64,000 bases of DNA from contig NC_091092.1 of assembly GCF_032405125.1 (NCBI RefSeq), forward strand, positions 9,340,501 to 9,404,500. The letters are read 5' to 3'. Numbering within the stretch: position 1 is the first letter of the stretch; the number at the start of each line of letters is the position of its first letter. The notes beneath the pieces were generated by a model that searched no databases, had not been told where the DNA came from, and saw nothing but the letters and a program-made list of their open reading frames with translations. Position numbers and translations under genes: made by a program. Positions 23,701 through 33,012 of this stretch are shown one piece after another. The DNA is from Capricornis sumatraensis (Eukaryota; Chordata; Mammalia; Artiodactyla; Bovidae).

Positions 23701-26700
23701 CTCATGTCAATTATAAGAACTATTTGTCTAGCCCAGATCCTGAAGATTTCTCCTATTTTTTAAAAAAAGTTTTACATTTAAGTTTGCAATCTATTTTGGT
23801 GTTAATTTTTGTACTTGAACATTAGTTCAAGATTCTTCTTTTTTTTTTCTCTTTGTATGTCCCAAATCTCCAGCACCATTTGTTAAAAAGGCTGCCCTTT
23901 GTCCATTGTATTGCTTCTGCACTTTTGTCAAAAATAAGTTGGGCAAAAAAAAAAAAAAAAGTTGGGCATATTTGTGTGAGTTTTTTTCCTGGATTCCCTA
24001 TTCTGTTCGACTGATCTGTGTGTTGACCACCAGTTCCACAATGTAGCTTTGTAATAAGTCTTGGAATCACGAAGATTGATTTTATTTTTTATTCAAGATT
24101 ATTATAGCCATTCTAGAGCCTGTACCTTTCCATATACATTTTAGAATAAGTTTGTCATGTATTACAGAAAAGGTTGTTGGAATTTTGATAGGAATTGCAT
24201 TAAACCTATAGATCAATTTGGGAAGAACTGATAGTTTTACTATGTTTAATCTATGAACACAGTTGCTTTGGCTTTATACGGTTAGTCTAGAGCATTTATT
24301 GAGTGTCTACTAAAGAAAACTACGTTAAAAATGGGTCTAGAGCTCTTTAAACTTTAGTAAAATAGAAAAACTTCATCGTTTACTGTCTTCTCTTTCATAG
24401 GTTGCTGATATCAAACAAACTGAAGAAATAGAGCTTCCTGAGGTAGACAAATCATAATATAACCTCATTGTTTACCTATAGTGGATTTTATTTTGCAGGT
24501 TTTAACAAACCCCAAAAACTATCAAGTCTACTTTTGAGCCTTCCTTCTCACCTGTAACCCCCACTCCCATACACATAGACTGAATTTGATTCACTGAAAA
24601 ATGAAGAATTCATTGTTTAATGTTTGACAACTCCTAGAGTGGAAGAAGCAATTTGAGCAGTAGTCTTGGTATCTTAATCTGCTTCTTTTCTGTGATATTT
24701 ATTTTAAAAAATTTTCTTGGAAGCCAGAGTTCACTTTTACCAGCAGTTTTTTGCAATTGCTTATTCCCCCTCAAAGTTCTAATTTCTATTTGTGGCACGA
24801 TGAATTGGTTGCCATGGAGATAATTGTCTAAAACTGGATTTAAGGGAGAATGTATATAAAAACAGGCTAAGGTCCTGTTTTTATAAGCAACTCTCTAATA
24901 AAGATTTGGGAAAGTAGAATCTGGGAATTTGGGTCTTTACACAAAATTACGTCTAAGTAGCAAAGTATCATAGTTCTTTGCTAGTAAGGGTCAATGCAAA
25001 TAATAAGTGAGACTTAAGGGTGGTACTTCTGAGAGAGTCTTTAGAGTTGCAGGTTGAAAAGATTAAATGTCTCAAGTAATTGATTGGGAAAAAATAAGCT
25101 TGCTGTACAAAAATGTAGACCCTGATCAAAGTTTCATTTATAAATAGCATTGTTTAAAGTAGAAATTTGATTGGATGTATCTTAAGCCTAAATTTTTTAA
25201 TTCATTTGTGTGTAGGAAAAGGCCATTCCTGCAGAACACAGGGCGTTAAGTGACATTGGTATTCCTTCTTTCCCTACTGCGGTTCAGCACATTGAATCTC
25301 CTGATGTGGAAAAGGAAGTGAAAAGACTGCTGTGTTCAGATGCTGAAGCTCTCAATGCCCGTATCCTTTTATACAAAATATTTTCTGTGCAGTTTGTTCC
25401 ACCTCAAATGCACTTGGTGGCAAGCCCTCATTTCTGGTATTTGTGTGCTGACGTTAATGTACAGAACTTAGAATTGGGGGTAATGTTACTTCCTAGCTAG
25501 GAACAGTACATTCACATAATAGAAATCATTCACTTGTGTAATTCAATATAAAACATTTATCCATACTAGGAATCCAGCTACAAGCGGCCTGAAGTTGGAC
25601 TAAATTAAATAGCACTTTCAGATAGAGAGCCTTTTCCCTTTCAACATTGCCTTCTTTCTTTCTGCCTTTTCCTTGACTTCCTCTCCTTTTAGGGTGGGAG
25701 GTCATTGCTGAAGATGAAACCAAGGAAATTGAAAGTCAAGGCTCCATTCCTAGCTATGCAATAGCCTCAGGAATGAGCGACTATAAGCAGGGTCCTATCT
25801 TACCAGGTACGCTAATAAAGGCAAAGCAGAAGATTCAGAGAGAGCAAGTGTTGACTGTGTGTAGGCCCATTCTCCACAGACTCACAGGCCAATCACAAAA
25901 AAAAAAAAAAAAAAAGATGCCTTTGCCCTTCTTGCCTCTTATTGTTCCCTCAAGTTAAGGGGTTTTATATTAGGGTTCTAATATCCCATCCATCACTGCT
26001 ATTCTAAAATTCCTATGGGCCCTTGGGTTGTCTAAATATTTTGATCATTGAATACATGAGTGAATCTTACACTGTTTTGTATTTTCTGTCCTTGTTTTAT
26101 AAACGGAATCATCTTCCTGTGAGACAAATTATTTATGAAATTCATTGGTTGCCCAGTAAACTTGAAGGGGGGTATAATTGCAGCTGGTGTGGGAGTCATT
26201 TAAAAAGCTTAAAATGTTCTCACCTTCCTCTTTTTTAAAACCCTTAGAATATTACACGCTTCGGGAGATGCGCAATGATTCTAGCAATAACACTGAGGAC
26301 GATGATAAAGAGGAGGAGGAGGAGGACTATTATGAGGAGGAGGAAGAATATTATGACGAGGACATAGAAAGGGAGCTACAGGCTGCGTTCACTGAATATG
26401 GCCAGTGTGAGGCAAAGGAGGGAACCAGCTCAATGGGTAAGTTAGAGGGAAAAACAAAAGGGTGGGACAGAGTGGGTGCCAGTACTAAAGACTGACTTTT
26501 TTTTTTTTTTTTTTTACTTTATTTTACTTTATAATACTGTATTGGTTTTGCCATACATTGACATGAATCCACCACGGGTGTACATGTAAAGACTGACTTT
26601 GAACTGGCATGAGATGCAAAGTTAAGTTTGAGAAATTATTGCTCAAATATGTACTGGAGTTTTAGTTGATTTGGACCTTGGTCCACTAGTTTAGGCCTTG

Positions 26701-29149
26701 TTTAATAGATACCTGAGGGTTTTATCTATCTTTGTTAGTCATGGACATTCAGAAGTACACTCAATACACAGAGAAAAGGCTCTATGAGATTCAGCGCAAG
26801 GCACAAAGACAGAAGGAGCTCATCAGCAAAGTGGAAAACCTGATACTCAAGGTAAATTCTTGTTGGCGGGTATAAAGATCTTACTTTCAACATCCCATCT
26901 CTGTGTTTTCCACTCATCTCATCTCATCTCTGTGCAGCATTGTAGTTCATTCATGAACCTGAGCAACTGCTTTAGAAATCCCTGATAAAAGACAGCCGTA
27001 TTTTGTTTTACCTGAGTAATTTTGTTCATCCTATATAAGCATTTGGGGGAAGGGACCAGCAGACTTGAAATAATAATTGCCAACATTGAACATTTAATAA
27101 TGTGAAAGGCATACACAGAGCTAAGCATTTTACATGTTCACTATATTTCATCCTGACATCCCTGAAATACAGGCACTGTCACTATTCCCATTTTATAGAT
27201 AAGAAATTGAAATTTAAAGTTCAGGAATTTGCTAGGGACAGCAGTAAGTGGTAGAGCATAGATTGCATCTTATTGCTCTGTATCAAAATGTATTCATTGT
27301 AATGAAAGAGAATTAAAGTTAATTTTTAAATTTCATGATGCCTGCTTGAATAAGAATACCATGCTTGAGTTTTATTAATACAAATTAATGCATATTTTAT
27401 TAATACACATTTCAGCAAAAGGAAAATGTATGTCTAGGCCATGTTTCTTCCCCTTTTATAGTGAGGGAAATTCTGAAGCATTCGGGGAATTTCTTGCCAG
27501 ATTTCTTTTTCTGTAGAGCTTTTGTCGTTGAAGGGGAGAAACCTGATACAGAACTGTACTTATTCAGAGTGTTGTCCTTCAGAATAACCAAGTGAGATAA
27601 TTGATGTGGACATACTTTGAAAGTACAGATATCGTGATTACTATTGTGTGCAGTATTAGTTAAGAATGATAATATTCTGTCCAAGTGCAGGGGAATGAAA
27701 GAGTTAGTAACAAATTCCAGGCCAGCTTTTTAAATGGTTCACCACAGTCAAAGAATTTGTGCTAAGCTACAGAAAGGTAACATGGAGGCATTCCAACTGT
27801 TTGTTTTAGGGCAAGGAAAAAAAATGCTTTGTAGGGTCAAAAAATCAAATAAAATGGCCCTGTAGTTGGAGAGCATAGTTTTTATACTCTAAATCCTTTT
27901 TAAATTTTTTTATTGAAGTATAGTCGATTTACAGTGTTGTGCCAGTCTCTGTTTCATAAAGTGATTCAGTTACACACATAAAGACAGTCTTTTTCTAAAT
28001 CCTTTTTAAAAGTCTTTTGTTACAACAGACAGTTTTTTTTTTTAATTTATCAAATTATTTGCCAAACTCTTTGTCTCTCTTGGTTCTCTTTTCCTTTGCG
28101 ACTCAGCATTCATCATTTATATGATTTGCTTTCCAGAATCATTTACAGTCTGTGCTGGAGCAGCTTAAGTTACAGGAAGAAGAAAAAACTGAGCAGGTAA
28201 GAAGTGTGTTTTCACATCAAAGAAAATTATTTGTTTCACACAATAAATTATTTGATAGAAAGAATCCCCCAATCTCATTTCTGGCTGTTCTTTTCATAGG
28301 AATAGTAGTGGCCCAAATCTTCTAAATGAAGGTAGCAGGTTGAAACAAAGTTTTTGTGAAAATTCACTCATTCAGTAGGTATTAAATGCCTACTAAGTGA
28401 AAAGCACTGGATGTACACACAGTGTTGAAGAAGACAGATACAATACTTGTCCTAATGGAACGAACAGTCTAGCGGGGAAGATCAACAGTAAACAAATTAT
28501 AATACAAATAAAAAGGTGCAAATAATAGAGGAGAGCTGTGAAGGAGAGTCAGGGATGTGCTTTGAATAAAGAGAGTCCTGAATTAAATTGGGAGGGGGGA
28601 TCATAATCAGCCTTTCTGAGGAAGTGATATTTAACCTGAGACCTGAAGGGTAAGTCCAAGCAAAAAGGATATGAAGAACTTCTTGGGTGGAGCATATGCC
28701 AGGTCCCACACTGGAAAAGAGCTTGGTCTCTTTGAGGACCTCTGAAGTATTTAAAGCAAGGAAGTGACTCAACGTGAGGTTGGTGAAGTATGCAGAGGCC
28801 ATATTGTATGGTCCCTTGCAGGCCATGGTAAGGAAGATGGGTTTTATTCTTAAGAATGCAATGGGAAACCTTGGAGAGTTTAAAGCAGGAAAGTGACATT
28901 TAATTTAGAAGTTTTAAAGATCCCTTTGATTATTGATATCTGGAGAATGGATTGTGGGAGGACAGGACTAGAAGCTGAGAGGGCAGTTAGGAGGCTGTGT
29001 CGTAGTCTAGCAAAAGATGATGGTAACTTGAAATAAGGAGGTGGAAATGGAGATAGAATAAATAATTTTCTTTTTTTTACTGAAGTATAGTTAACTTACA
29101 ATGTTGTGTCAGTTTCAAGTGTACAGCAAAGTGATTCAGTTATATTTGT

Positions 29150-29187
<38 letters not shown>

Positions 29188-32100
29188 ATGTGTGTGTGTA
29201 TCCATCCATATATCACGTGCTCAGTCGTGTCTGACTTTTTGTGACCCCGTGGACTGTAGCCCACCAGGCTCCTCTGTCCATGGATTTCCCAGGCAAGAAT
29301 ACTGGAGTGGCTTGCCATTTCCTGCTGCATGGGATCTTCTCGACCCAGGGGTTGAACCCGAGTCTCTTGAGTCTCCCACACTGCAGGTGGACTCTACCGC
29401 TGGAGTCATCTCTTTTCAGACTCTTTTACATAATAGGCTGTTACAAGATACTGAGTATAGTTCCCTGTGCTATACAGCTGGTCCCTGTTGTGTATCTAGT
29501 TTATACATAGTAATATGTGTATGGGGTTCCCTGATGGTTCAGTGGTAAGGAATCCACTTGCCAAGCAGGAGATGTGAGTTTGATTCTTGCCTGGGAAATC
29601 CCATGGACATTGCAAAAGTCAGACACGATTTAGCTACTAAACAGCAACAAACACGTATATGTTAATCCCAAACTCCTAATTAATCCCTCCCCACTCTTTC
29701 TCCTTTGGTAACCATAACGTTGCTTTCTATGTCTGTGGGTCTATTTTGTTTTGTATATCAGTTCATTTGTACCATGTTTTTAGATTCCACATACAAGCAA
29801 TATAATATTTGTCTTTCTCTGACTTACTAATACTTCACTTAATATGATAATCTCTAGATCCATCCATGTTGCTGGAAATGGCATTATTTCATTCAGAAAG
29901 AATATATATATTTGTAAATGCAATAAAATGTTTTATAACTGTTTTATTGGGATATAAATTCATGTGCCATACAATTCACCCATTTAAATTGTACAACTCA
30001 GTGACTTTTAGTATGTTCACAGAATTGTGCATTCATCACCACAATCACTTTTACATTTTCATCACCCCCAAAAGAAACTTGTACCCATTAGCAGTCACTT
30101 CCCATGTCTTCTGACCCTCCCACACACTCCATACCCATCCCCACCCCCCAGCTCTAATCTAAGAAGATTAGTAACCACTAATCTTCTTTCTACTACCCTA
30201 CTTTGCCTATCTTGATTATTTAATATAAAAGGAAATATAAAATACATGGTCTTTGTGTTTGGCTTCTTTCACTTGGCATAATGTTTTCAAGGTTAACCAT
30301 GTTGTGGAATGTATCAGTACTAGATTCTATATTATGGCCAAATAATATTCCATTATACAGATATACAACATTTTGCTTTATCCATCAGTTGACACTTGGG
30401 TTGTTTCCACCTTTTGGTTATCACAAATAATGCTGCTGTGAACATTTATATATGAGAGAATATATTTTAAAGTTAGAATTGATGGGACTCAGATCAGTTT
30501 CTGGGCATTGAAGGAGAAGGGAGCGCTAAGGGCATAGGCTTGATTTCTAACTTGAAAGACCATTATTTAAAGCCCCCAAAGAGTGAGCAGAGTGAAAAGA
30601 GAAGAGGGCAGTGTGGGATTAGTGAAGGTCAAGCAGCTGTACAGAAATGTATGCTGCTTAAGAGTAGGATAATGGTTTTAAAGAGAATGGTGGTCTTATT
30701 ATGAGGATGGACTTAGCATGGGGCTCTTTTTAGTTATTTACTTTTGGCTGCCCCATGCAGTTTGGGGAATCTTAGTTCTCTGACCAGGCATTGAACCTCT
30801 GCAGTGAAAGTGCAGAGTCCTAACCACTGGACCACCAGGGAATTCCCTAGCATGGAGCGCTTAAGGTAATGATGCCATTCCGCCATGTCCATCCCCATAC
30901 CAACAAGGTCAGGAGAATTCTCACATTCTGTATATGCCCTTCCCCTCGGCACATCACTCACCCAAGTACTGCTTATATACAACCATGTGAACAGTTAATG
31001 CTACGATTGCTTTAACACCCACTAAACATCTTTATTTTCCTCTATATAAGTAGTTAATATTGGGGAAAGTGCTATTTTCAACATAGAACTATTACTGTAC
31101 TCTTTATTCACTTAGAGTCCTTTGTGTGCTGCGTGCTGAGTTGCTCAGTCATGTCTGACTCTTTGCGACCCCATGGACTGTAGCCCACCAGGCTCCTCTG
31201 TCCATAGGGATTTTCCAGGCCAGAACACTGGAGTGGATAGCCTTTCCCTTCTCCAGGGGATCTTCCCAACCCAGGGATCAAACCCAGGTCTCCCACATGG
31301 CAGGTGGATTCTTTACCAGCTGAGCCACAAGGGAAGCCCTTTATGTTAGCTCATTGATTCAACACAGATTTATTGGGTGCCTACTTAAAGCTAGGCTCTG
31401 CAGGGAACTACAAAATGCTTATGTCACAATCTCTGCCTCCAGTTGGGGAGAAATCCATGAGAGGGATAGGAATTTAAAGGAATGAGAGCTCACCTTGTCC
31501 ATGGAGATTAGAGAAAACTTCATACAGAGATGGTGTTTAGGGCCTTATGAGGTGGCTAGGATTTTAATAAGCTTCCCAGGTGGCCCAGTGGTAAAGAATC
31601 TGCCTGCCAATGCAAGAGACTGGGTTTCGATCCCTGCGTCGGGAAGATTCCCTGGAGCACAAAATAGCAACCCACTCCAGTATTCTTGCCAGGAAAATCC
31701 CATGGACAGAGAAGCCTTTGTGTCCATGTGGTCACAAAGAGTCAGACATGACTGAGCAACTGAGCACACACAGACACAGGGTTTAATAAAGAGATAGAGA
31801 AACAAAGGCATTCTGTATGGAGAGTAGCATGCACAATGGCTCAGAGGTGGTGGTGCCAGGCTTCAGAGTTGAGATTTTTGGTGTAGTTCATAATAAACCT
31901 TAAAAGCTTTTTCACCTGGAGAGTAACTCAGGAAAATTTCTGTGCCAGAAGTAGATAGGAGAAATTGAGGTAGGAAAAGATTAGAGGAAGATGCAAATGA
32001 TAGAAGGAATGTGAACTCAAAAGTTGATTGGCACTGTTCTTTTTTAACATTTTAAGACTAAGTAAGATAACCTTATAAATGCCAAATGACAGTCTTTCTA

Positions 32101-32234
32101 TTTGGTTTATATAAGTAAATTCTAGATCAAGTAATGGGACTTAAGATTTCAGATGAATTTTTTATGTTTTTTTCTCCCTCTGCCTACAGCTCAGTTATCT
32201 ACAGGAAAAACTGAACTATTTCCTGAAGAAGTGA
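14048..32234 (+). CDS. TAF7L: TAF7L, TATA-box binding protein associated factor 7-like (13 coding exons, complete)
   Basis: Exons join as 14048-14246, 18412-18494, 19374-19452, 20395-20528, 21158-21284, 21532-21587, 24401-24442, 25288-25360, 25693-25806, 26248-26436, 26739-26851, 28137-28196, 32190-32234. Every junction has GT/AG and the phases agree, giving 437 codons plus TGA. The N-terminal ~82 residues are a low-complexity leader. The TAFII55 core begins at ELENQFILRLPL (about residue 83) and runs to RWEVIAED (about 265-272). A Glu/Asp/Tyr-rich stretch follows (about 305-350), and the last ~70 residues form a Lys/Gln/Leu coiled coil. Known for the family: TAF7-type proteins bind TAF1 in TFIID, and TAF7L replaces TAF7 in male germ cells and also acts in adipocytes. 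It acts in the nucleus. The gene is intron-rich, unlike the single-exon TAF7, so this is not a TAF7 retrocopy. Start choice: first in-frame ATG of the exon, with no upstream coding exon seen. The human protein (462 residues from memory) is slightly longer at the N-terminus and in the acidic tract. Confidence 0.93.
14440..15015. promoter_or_regulatory. CpG-rich block in TAF7L intron 1
   Basis: GC-rich sequence with frequent CpG (CCGCGGCC, CGGCGAGG, CACCCGGCGAGC), in contrast to the AT-rich surroundings. It holds a CCAATCAG box at 14904-14911 and a consensus donor GTGAGT at 14923-14928. Several long open frames here on both strands (up to about 216 codons) are explained by the lack of AT-rich stops and show no recognisable domain. 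It could be the downstream half of the TAF7L CpG island or a second promoter. Confidence 0.6.
15238..15310. repeat. (TG)n microsatellite
   Basis: More than 17 TG units, followed by TGCG/CGCA variants and a short CA run, in TAF7L intron 1. Confidence 0.9.
15433..15634 (-). mobile_element. Bov-tA SINE
   Basis: Antisense Bov-tA in TAF7L intron 1, from GTTAGTCACTCAGTCATGTC to CTTTACTGTCTAAGCCA. Confidence 0.88.
16294..16569 (-). mobile_element. Bov-A2 SINE (dimer)
   Basis: (GCT)n head and two monomers, flanked by CTATGTTAACT at 16283-16293 and 16570-16580. It lies in TAF7L intron 1. Confidence 0.92.
16615..16915 (-). mobile_element. L1 LINE 3' end, antisense
   Basis: TTTATTGAAGTATAGTTGAT and the following lines are the typical reverse complement of an L1 3'UTR. 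Confidence 0.65.
17280..17474 (-). mobile_element. Bov-tA SINE
   Basis: Antisense Bov-tA ending CCACCAGGGAAGCCC; it runs directly into a (GT)n tract. Confidence 0.88.
17475..17512. repeat. (GT)n microsatellite between two Bov-tA copies
   Basis: About 12 GT units followed by a GCAT variant run. Confidence 0.85.
17513..17729 (-). mobile_element. Bov-tA SINE
   Basis: Antisense Bov-tA with a small internal duplication of CCTCTGTCCGTGGCT / CCTCTGTCCATGGGA. Confidence 0.87.
17737..17766. repeat. (TG)n microsatellite
   Basis: About 14 TG units between two Bov SINEs in opposite orientation. Confidence 0.85.
17767..17980 (+). mobile_element. Bov-tA SINE
   Basis: Sense Bov-tA starting GCTTCCCAGGTGGTGCTAG and ending CACAACTGAAGCAACTTAGC. 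Confidence 0.87.
18103..18340 (+). mobile_element. Bov-A SINE (dimer, head lost)
   Basis: Two Bov-A monomers joined by TTCACTTTCATGCATTGGAG. It ends only about 70 bases upstream of TAF7L exon 2. Confidence 0.85.
18412..18494 (+). CDS. TAF7L: TAF7L coding exon 2 (residues 67-94)
   Basis: The acceptor is TTTCAAG|AAGTTG and the donor CTCTG|GTAAGA. The exon encodes the end of the leader and the start of the TAFII55 core, ELENQFILRLPL. A second AG 15 bases downstream would drop five residues and keep the frame; the upstream AG has the better pyrimidine tract. Confidence 0.9.
18495..20394. other. TAF7L introns 2 and 3, little else
   Basis: Apart from exon 3 (19374-19452), I see a Bov SINE tail remnant (GTCGGACATGACTGAGCGACT, about 19034-19070) and a (CT)n run at 19910-19929. 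No further exon or RNA gene was recognised. Confidence 0.5.
19374..19452 (+). CDS. TAF7L: TAF7L coding exon 3 (residues 95-120)
   Basis: The acceptor CTCCTTTTTAG and donor TT|GTAAGT flank EHASIVRKMVHSG...KLKIDLF, the first strands of the TAF7-family N-terminal fold. It ends in phase 1. Confidence 0.92.
20395..20528 (+). CDS. TAF7L: TAF7L coding exon 4 (residues 121-165)
   Basis: The acceptor is TTTCTTTAG and the donor CCCAG|GTATGG. The exon encodes the most conserved TAF7 block: AVVEVDNVSLAAKLVDLPC, then LKTLDKKSFYKTADVSQ. This block is the TAF1-binding core in the family. The residues before it read S-D-A-R-R where other TAF7 proteins have a PDGRH-like turn. Confidence 0.95.
21158..21284 (+). 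CDS. TAF7L: TAF7L coding exon 5 (residues 166-207)
   Basis: The acceptor is AATGTAG|ATG and the donor GGCA|GTAAGT. It encodes MLVCTADAE followed by a Pro/Ser/Glu linker and a basic KAEKQRKKKYTWKHG stretch, the usual linker and basic patch of the family. It ends in phase 1. Confidence 0.92.
21532..21587 (+). CDS. TAF7L: TAF7L coding exon 6 (residues 208-226)
   Basis: The acceptor is ATTTATTTCAG and the donor AAAAAAG|GTTTGT. It encodes TPPLKNVRKRRFHKTTKK, the basic motif that closes the TAFII55 N-terminal region and is probably part of a nuclear localisation signal. Confidence 0.93.
21800..22073 (-). mobile_element. Bov-A2 SINE (dimer)
   Basis: (GCT)n head, two monomers, flanked by AGTTATAGGCT at 21789-21799 and 22074-22084. 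It lies in TAF7L intron 6. Confidence 0.92.
22255..24300 (-). mobile_element. Old L1 LINE 3' half, antisense
   Basis: Reverse-complement L1 3'UTR and ORF2 tail (for example TATAAATAAAGCTGCCAGCA near 23112 and TGCTGAGTGGTAGGCTGTG near 23018), split by a Bov-tA at 22483-22696. It fills most of TAF7L intron 6. Confidence 0.7.
22483..22696 (-). mobile_element. Bov-tA SINE
   Basis: Flanked by TGCATGTGTTT at 22472-22482 and 22697-22707, an exact 11-bp target duplication inside the old L1. Confidence 0.92.
24401..24442 (+). CDS. TAF7L: TAF7L coding exon 7 (residues 227-240)
   Basis: A 42-base phase-0 exon between TCTTTCATAG and GTAGAC, encoding VADIKQTEEIELPE. It aligns without gaps to the 14-residue TAF7L-specific insert that I remember from human and that TAF7 lacks. 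GTAGAC is a weak donor. Confidence 0.8.
24443..25287. other. TAF7L intron 7
   Basis: No repeat or RNA gene recognised. The last 72 bases are an open frame in phase with both neighbouring exons and follow an AG at 25214-25215, so they may be an alternative exon extension. Confidence 0.5.
25288..25360 (+). CDS. TAF7L: TAF7L coding exon 8 (residues 241-264)
   Basis: It encodes HIESPDVEKEVKRLLCSDAE..., the second highly conserved TAF7-family motif. The chosen acceptor follows a pyrimidine-rich run (ATTCCTTCTTTCCCTACTGC, then GGTTCAG) and matches the human exon edge. An earlier AG at 25214-25215 also keeps the frame and would add 24 residues. The donor is GCCC|GTATCC, phase 1. Confidence 0.85.
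25693..25806 (+). CDS. TAF7L: TAF7L coding exon 9 (residues 265-302)
   Basis: The acceptor is CTCCTTTTAG and the donor ACCAG|GTACGC. It encodes RWEVIAEDETKEIESQGS, the end of the conserved domain, then a variable Ser/Gly linker. It ends in phase 1. Confidence 0.92.
26248..26436 (+). CDS. TAF7L: TAF7L coding exon 10, acidic tract (residues 303-365)
   Basis: The acceptor is TTAAAACCCTTAG and the donor CAATGG|GTAAGT. After EYYTLREMRND the exon carries GAG/GAA/TAT repeats that encode alternating Glu runs and Tyr-Tyr pairs, then the conserved IERELQAAFTEYGQ segment. Acidic tracts at this point are usual in TAF7L; the paired tyrosines look distinctive. Confidence 0.9.
26498..26586 (-). mobile_element. 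Short ruminant L1 3' end, antisense
   Basis: A T-run of ~19 followed by ACTTTATAATACTGTATTGG and GCCATACATTGACATGAATC, the reverse complement of a ruminant L1 3' end. An exact 12-bp duplication TAAAGACTGACT flanks it (26486-26497 and 26587-26598), only about 50 bases after TAF7L exon 10. Confidence 0.85.
26739..26851 (+). CDS. TAF7L: TAF7L coding exon 11 (residues 366-403)
   Basis: The acceptor is TTTGTTAG and the donor CTCAAG|GTAAAT. It encodes VMDIQKYTQYTEKRLYEIQ through LISKVENLILK, the first half of the C-terminal coiled coil with heptad-like hydrophobic spacing. Confidence 0.93.
27060..27280. repeat. MIR SINE
   Basis: Carries the MIR core, with CATTTTACATGTTCACTATA and ATTCCCATTTTATAGATAAG, in TAF7L intron 11. 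Confidence 0.6.
28137..28196 (+). CDS. TAF7L: TAF7L coding exon 12 (residues 404-423)
   Basis: The acceptor is TTGCTTTCCAG and the donor GAGCAG|GTAAGA, phase 0 at both ends. It encodes NHLQSVLEQLKLQEEEKTEQ, part of the C-terminal coiled coil. Confidence 0.93.
28370..29010 (+). repeat. Ancient mammalian interspersed repeat, class uncertain
   Basis: Phrases such as CTGAGGAAGTGATATTTAAC, CCTGAGACCTGAAGGGTAAG and GCAGGCCATGGTAAGGAAGA recur in many mammalian loci as an old dispersed repeat. I cannot name the family. It gives spurious minus-strand open frames at 28497-28899. Confidence 0.45.
29147..29200. repeat. (TG)n microsatellite
   Basis: About 20 TG units with TA and CA interruptions, next to a Bov-tA. 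Confidence 0.85.
29214..29410 (-). mobile_element. Bov-tA SINE
   Basis: Antisense Bov-tA from GTGCTCAGTCGTGTCTGAC to CTCTACCGCTGGAGTCATC. Confidence 0.87.
29526..29655 (+). mobile_element. Bov-tA SINE, internally deleted
   Basis: The tRNA-like head GTTCCCTGATGGTTCAGTGG joins early to CCCATGGACATTGCAAAAGTC, skipping about 60 bases, and it ends in an A/CAACAA tail. Confidence 0.8.
29925..30475 (-). mobile_element. Old L1 LINE 3' part, antisense
   Basis: TTTATTGGGATATAAATTCA and later phrases such as GGTTATCACAAATAATGCTG are L1 3' region in reverse. It lies in TAF7L intron 12. Confidence 0.6.
30731..30848 (-). mobile_element. CHR-type tRNA SINE
   Basis: Antisense copy: GCTGCCCCATGCAGTTTGG, then CCTAACCACTGGACCACCAG and GGAATTCC. 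This is the cetartiodactyl CHR pattern. Confidence 0.75.
31122..31340 (-). mobile_element. Bov-tA SINE
   Basis: Antisense Bov-tA ending CCAGCTGAGCCACAAGGGAA in TAF7L intron 12. Confidence 0.88.
31571..31775 (+). mobile_element. Bov-tA SINE
   Basis: Sense Bov-tA, GCTTCCCAGGTGGCCCAGTG to GTCAGACATGACTGAGCAAC. Confidence 0.88.
32190..32234 (+). CDS. TAF7L: TAF7L coding exon 13 and stop (residues 424-437)
   Basis: The acceptor is TCTGCCTACAG. It encodes LSYLQEKLNYFLKK then TGA at 32232-32234. The LKK-stop ending is as in human TAF7L. The exon continues as 3'UTR to the AATAAA at 33103. Confidence 0.93.
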   Translation, partial: LSYLQEKLNYFLKK

Positions 32235-32907
32235 GGAGAGTCTTCAATCTGGCACCCAGGCCTTCGATTAACCATCAGACCGAAGTCTAGATAGATAAAC
32301 TGTGCCTGTTTCTTTTCCTTTCATTGCCTTATGCCAAATCATTTGTATTTACTTCTCTGAACCTTTTTTTTTTTTTTGCTAGTTCTGTAGGACCTGAAGA
32401 CCCAGCTCAACTATGAGACTTGGCTTCTTTTTATTAAGTTTTAAGAATTTATTAAATGCTTCTATACTATGGTGCCATCAGATAATTCGGCCATGCTTGC
32501 CAAAGGCAGACAGTCTTAACCTGAAGGCTACATAGCCAGTCTGCATAGATTTTAGCTTTTTCTTCTGCTTGTTTCAAATATTTACTGAAATAGAACAAAG
32601 TCAAACCATTTCTGCCAAGTGCTAGAACCCACCACAGTGAATTTAAGTGCCTTCCTGGCAGCAGTTGATACTAAGTTGTGAGGTGTCTTTGTTCAAGCAT
32701 TAGCAGCTGCTTTCCTGCTCAGGAGAAATTTCTTGCTGCTACCATCTTCTTTCCATTGTTAATATTTTTAGAATTGTGCCTGGTTGTTATTTGGCAGCTA
32801 TGGGAATAGTTAGAGCAGAGGTGAAATTCTGAGCTGTTATCCTTATGCTGAGCCTCTTCATCCTAACCCCCACCAGAAAAGGTTAGGAAAAAGCAGACAC
32901 CTGTGAG

Positions 32908-33012
32908 TGTTCCCTGGTAGCCCACTGGTTAGGATTCCAGGCTTTCCACTGGCGTGGCCAGGGTTCATTCCCTCATCTGGGAACTCCTGCAAGCTATATG
33001 GCCCAAACCAAA
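32908..33012 (+). mobile_element. CHR-type tRNA SINE in the TAF7L 3'UTR
   Basis: TTCCCTGGTAGCCCACTGG, then GGCCAGGGTTCATTCCCTC and GGGAACTCCTGCAAGC show the tRNA-like A and B box pattern of CHR elements. Confidence 0.78.

Larger units (their letters stand above)
29065..29900 (-). mobile_element. L1 3' end, antisense, split by SINEs
   Basis: TTTACTGAAGTATAGTTAACTTAC at 29077 and, after the insertions, TCTTTTACATAATAGGCTGTT and later lines are antisense L1 3'UTR. Inserted are a (TG)n tract (29147-29200), a Bov-tA (29214-29410) and a Bov-tA fragment (29526-29655). Confidence 0.7.

Noticed and set aside
28497..28899. Two overlapping minus-strand frames of 109 and 116 codons
   Set aside because: They lie antisense within an ancient dispersed repeat in a TAF7L intron.
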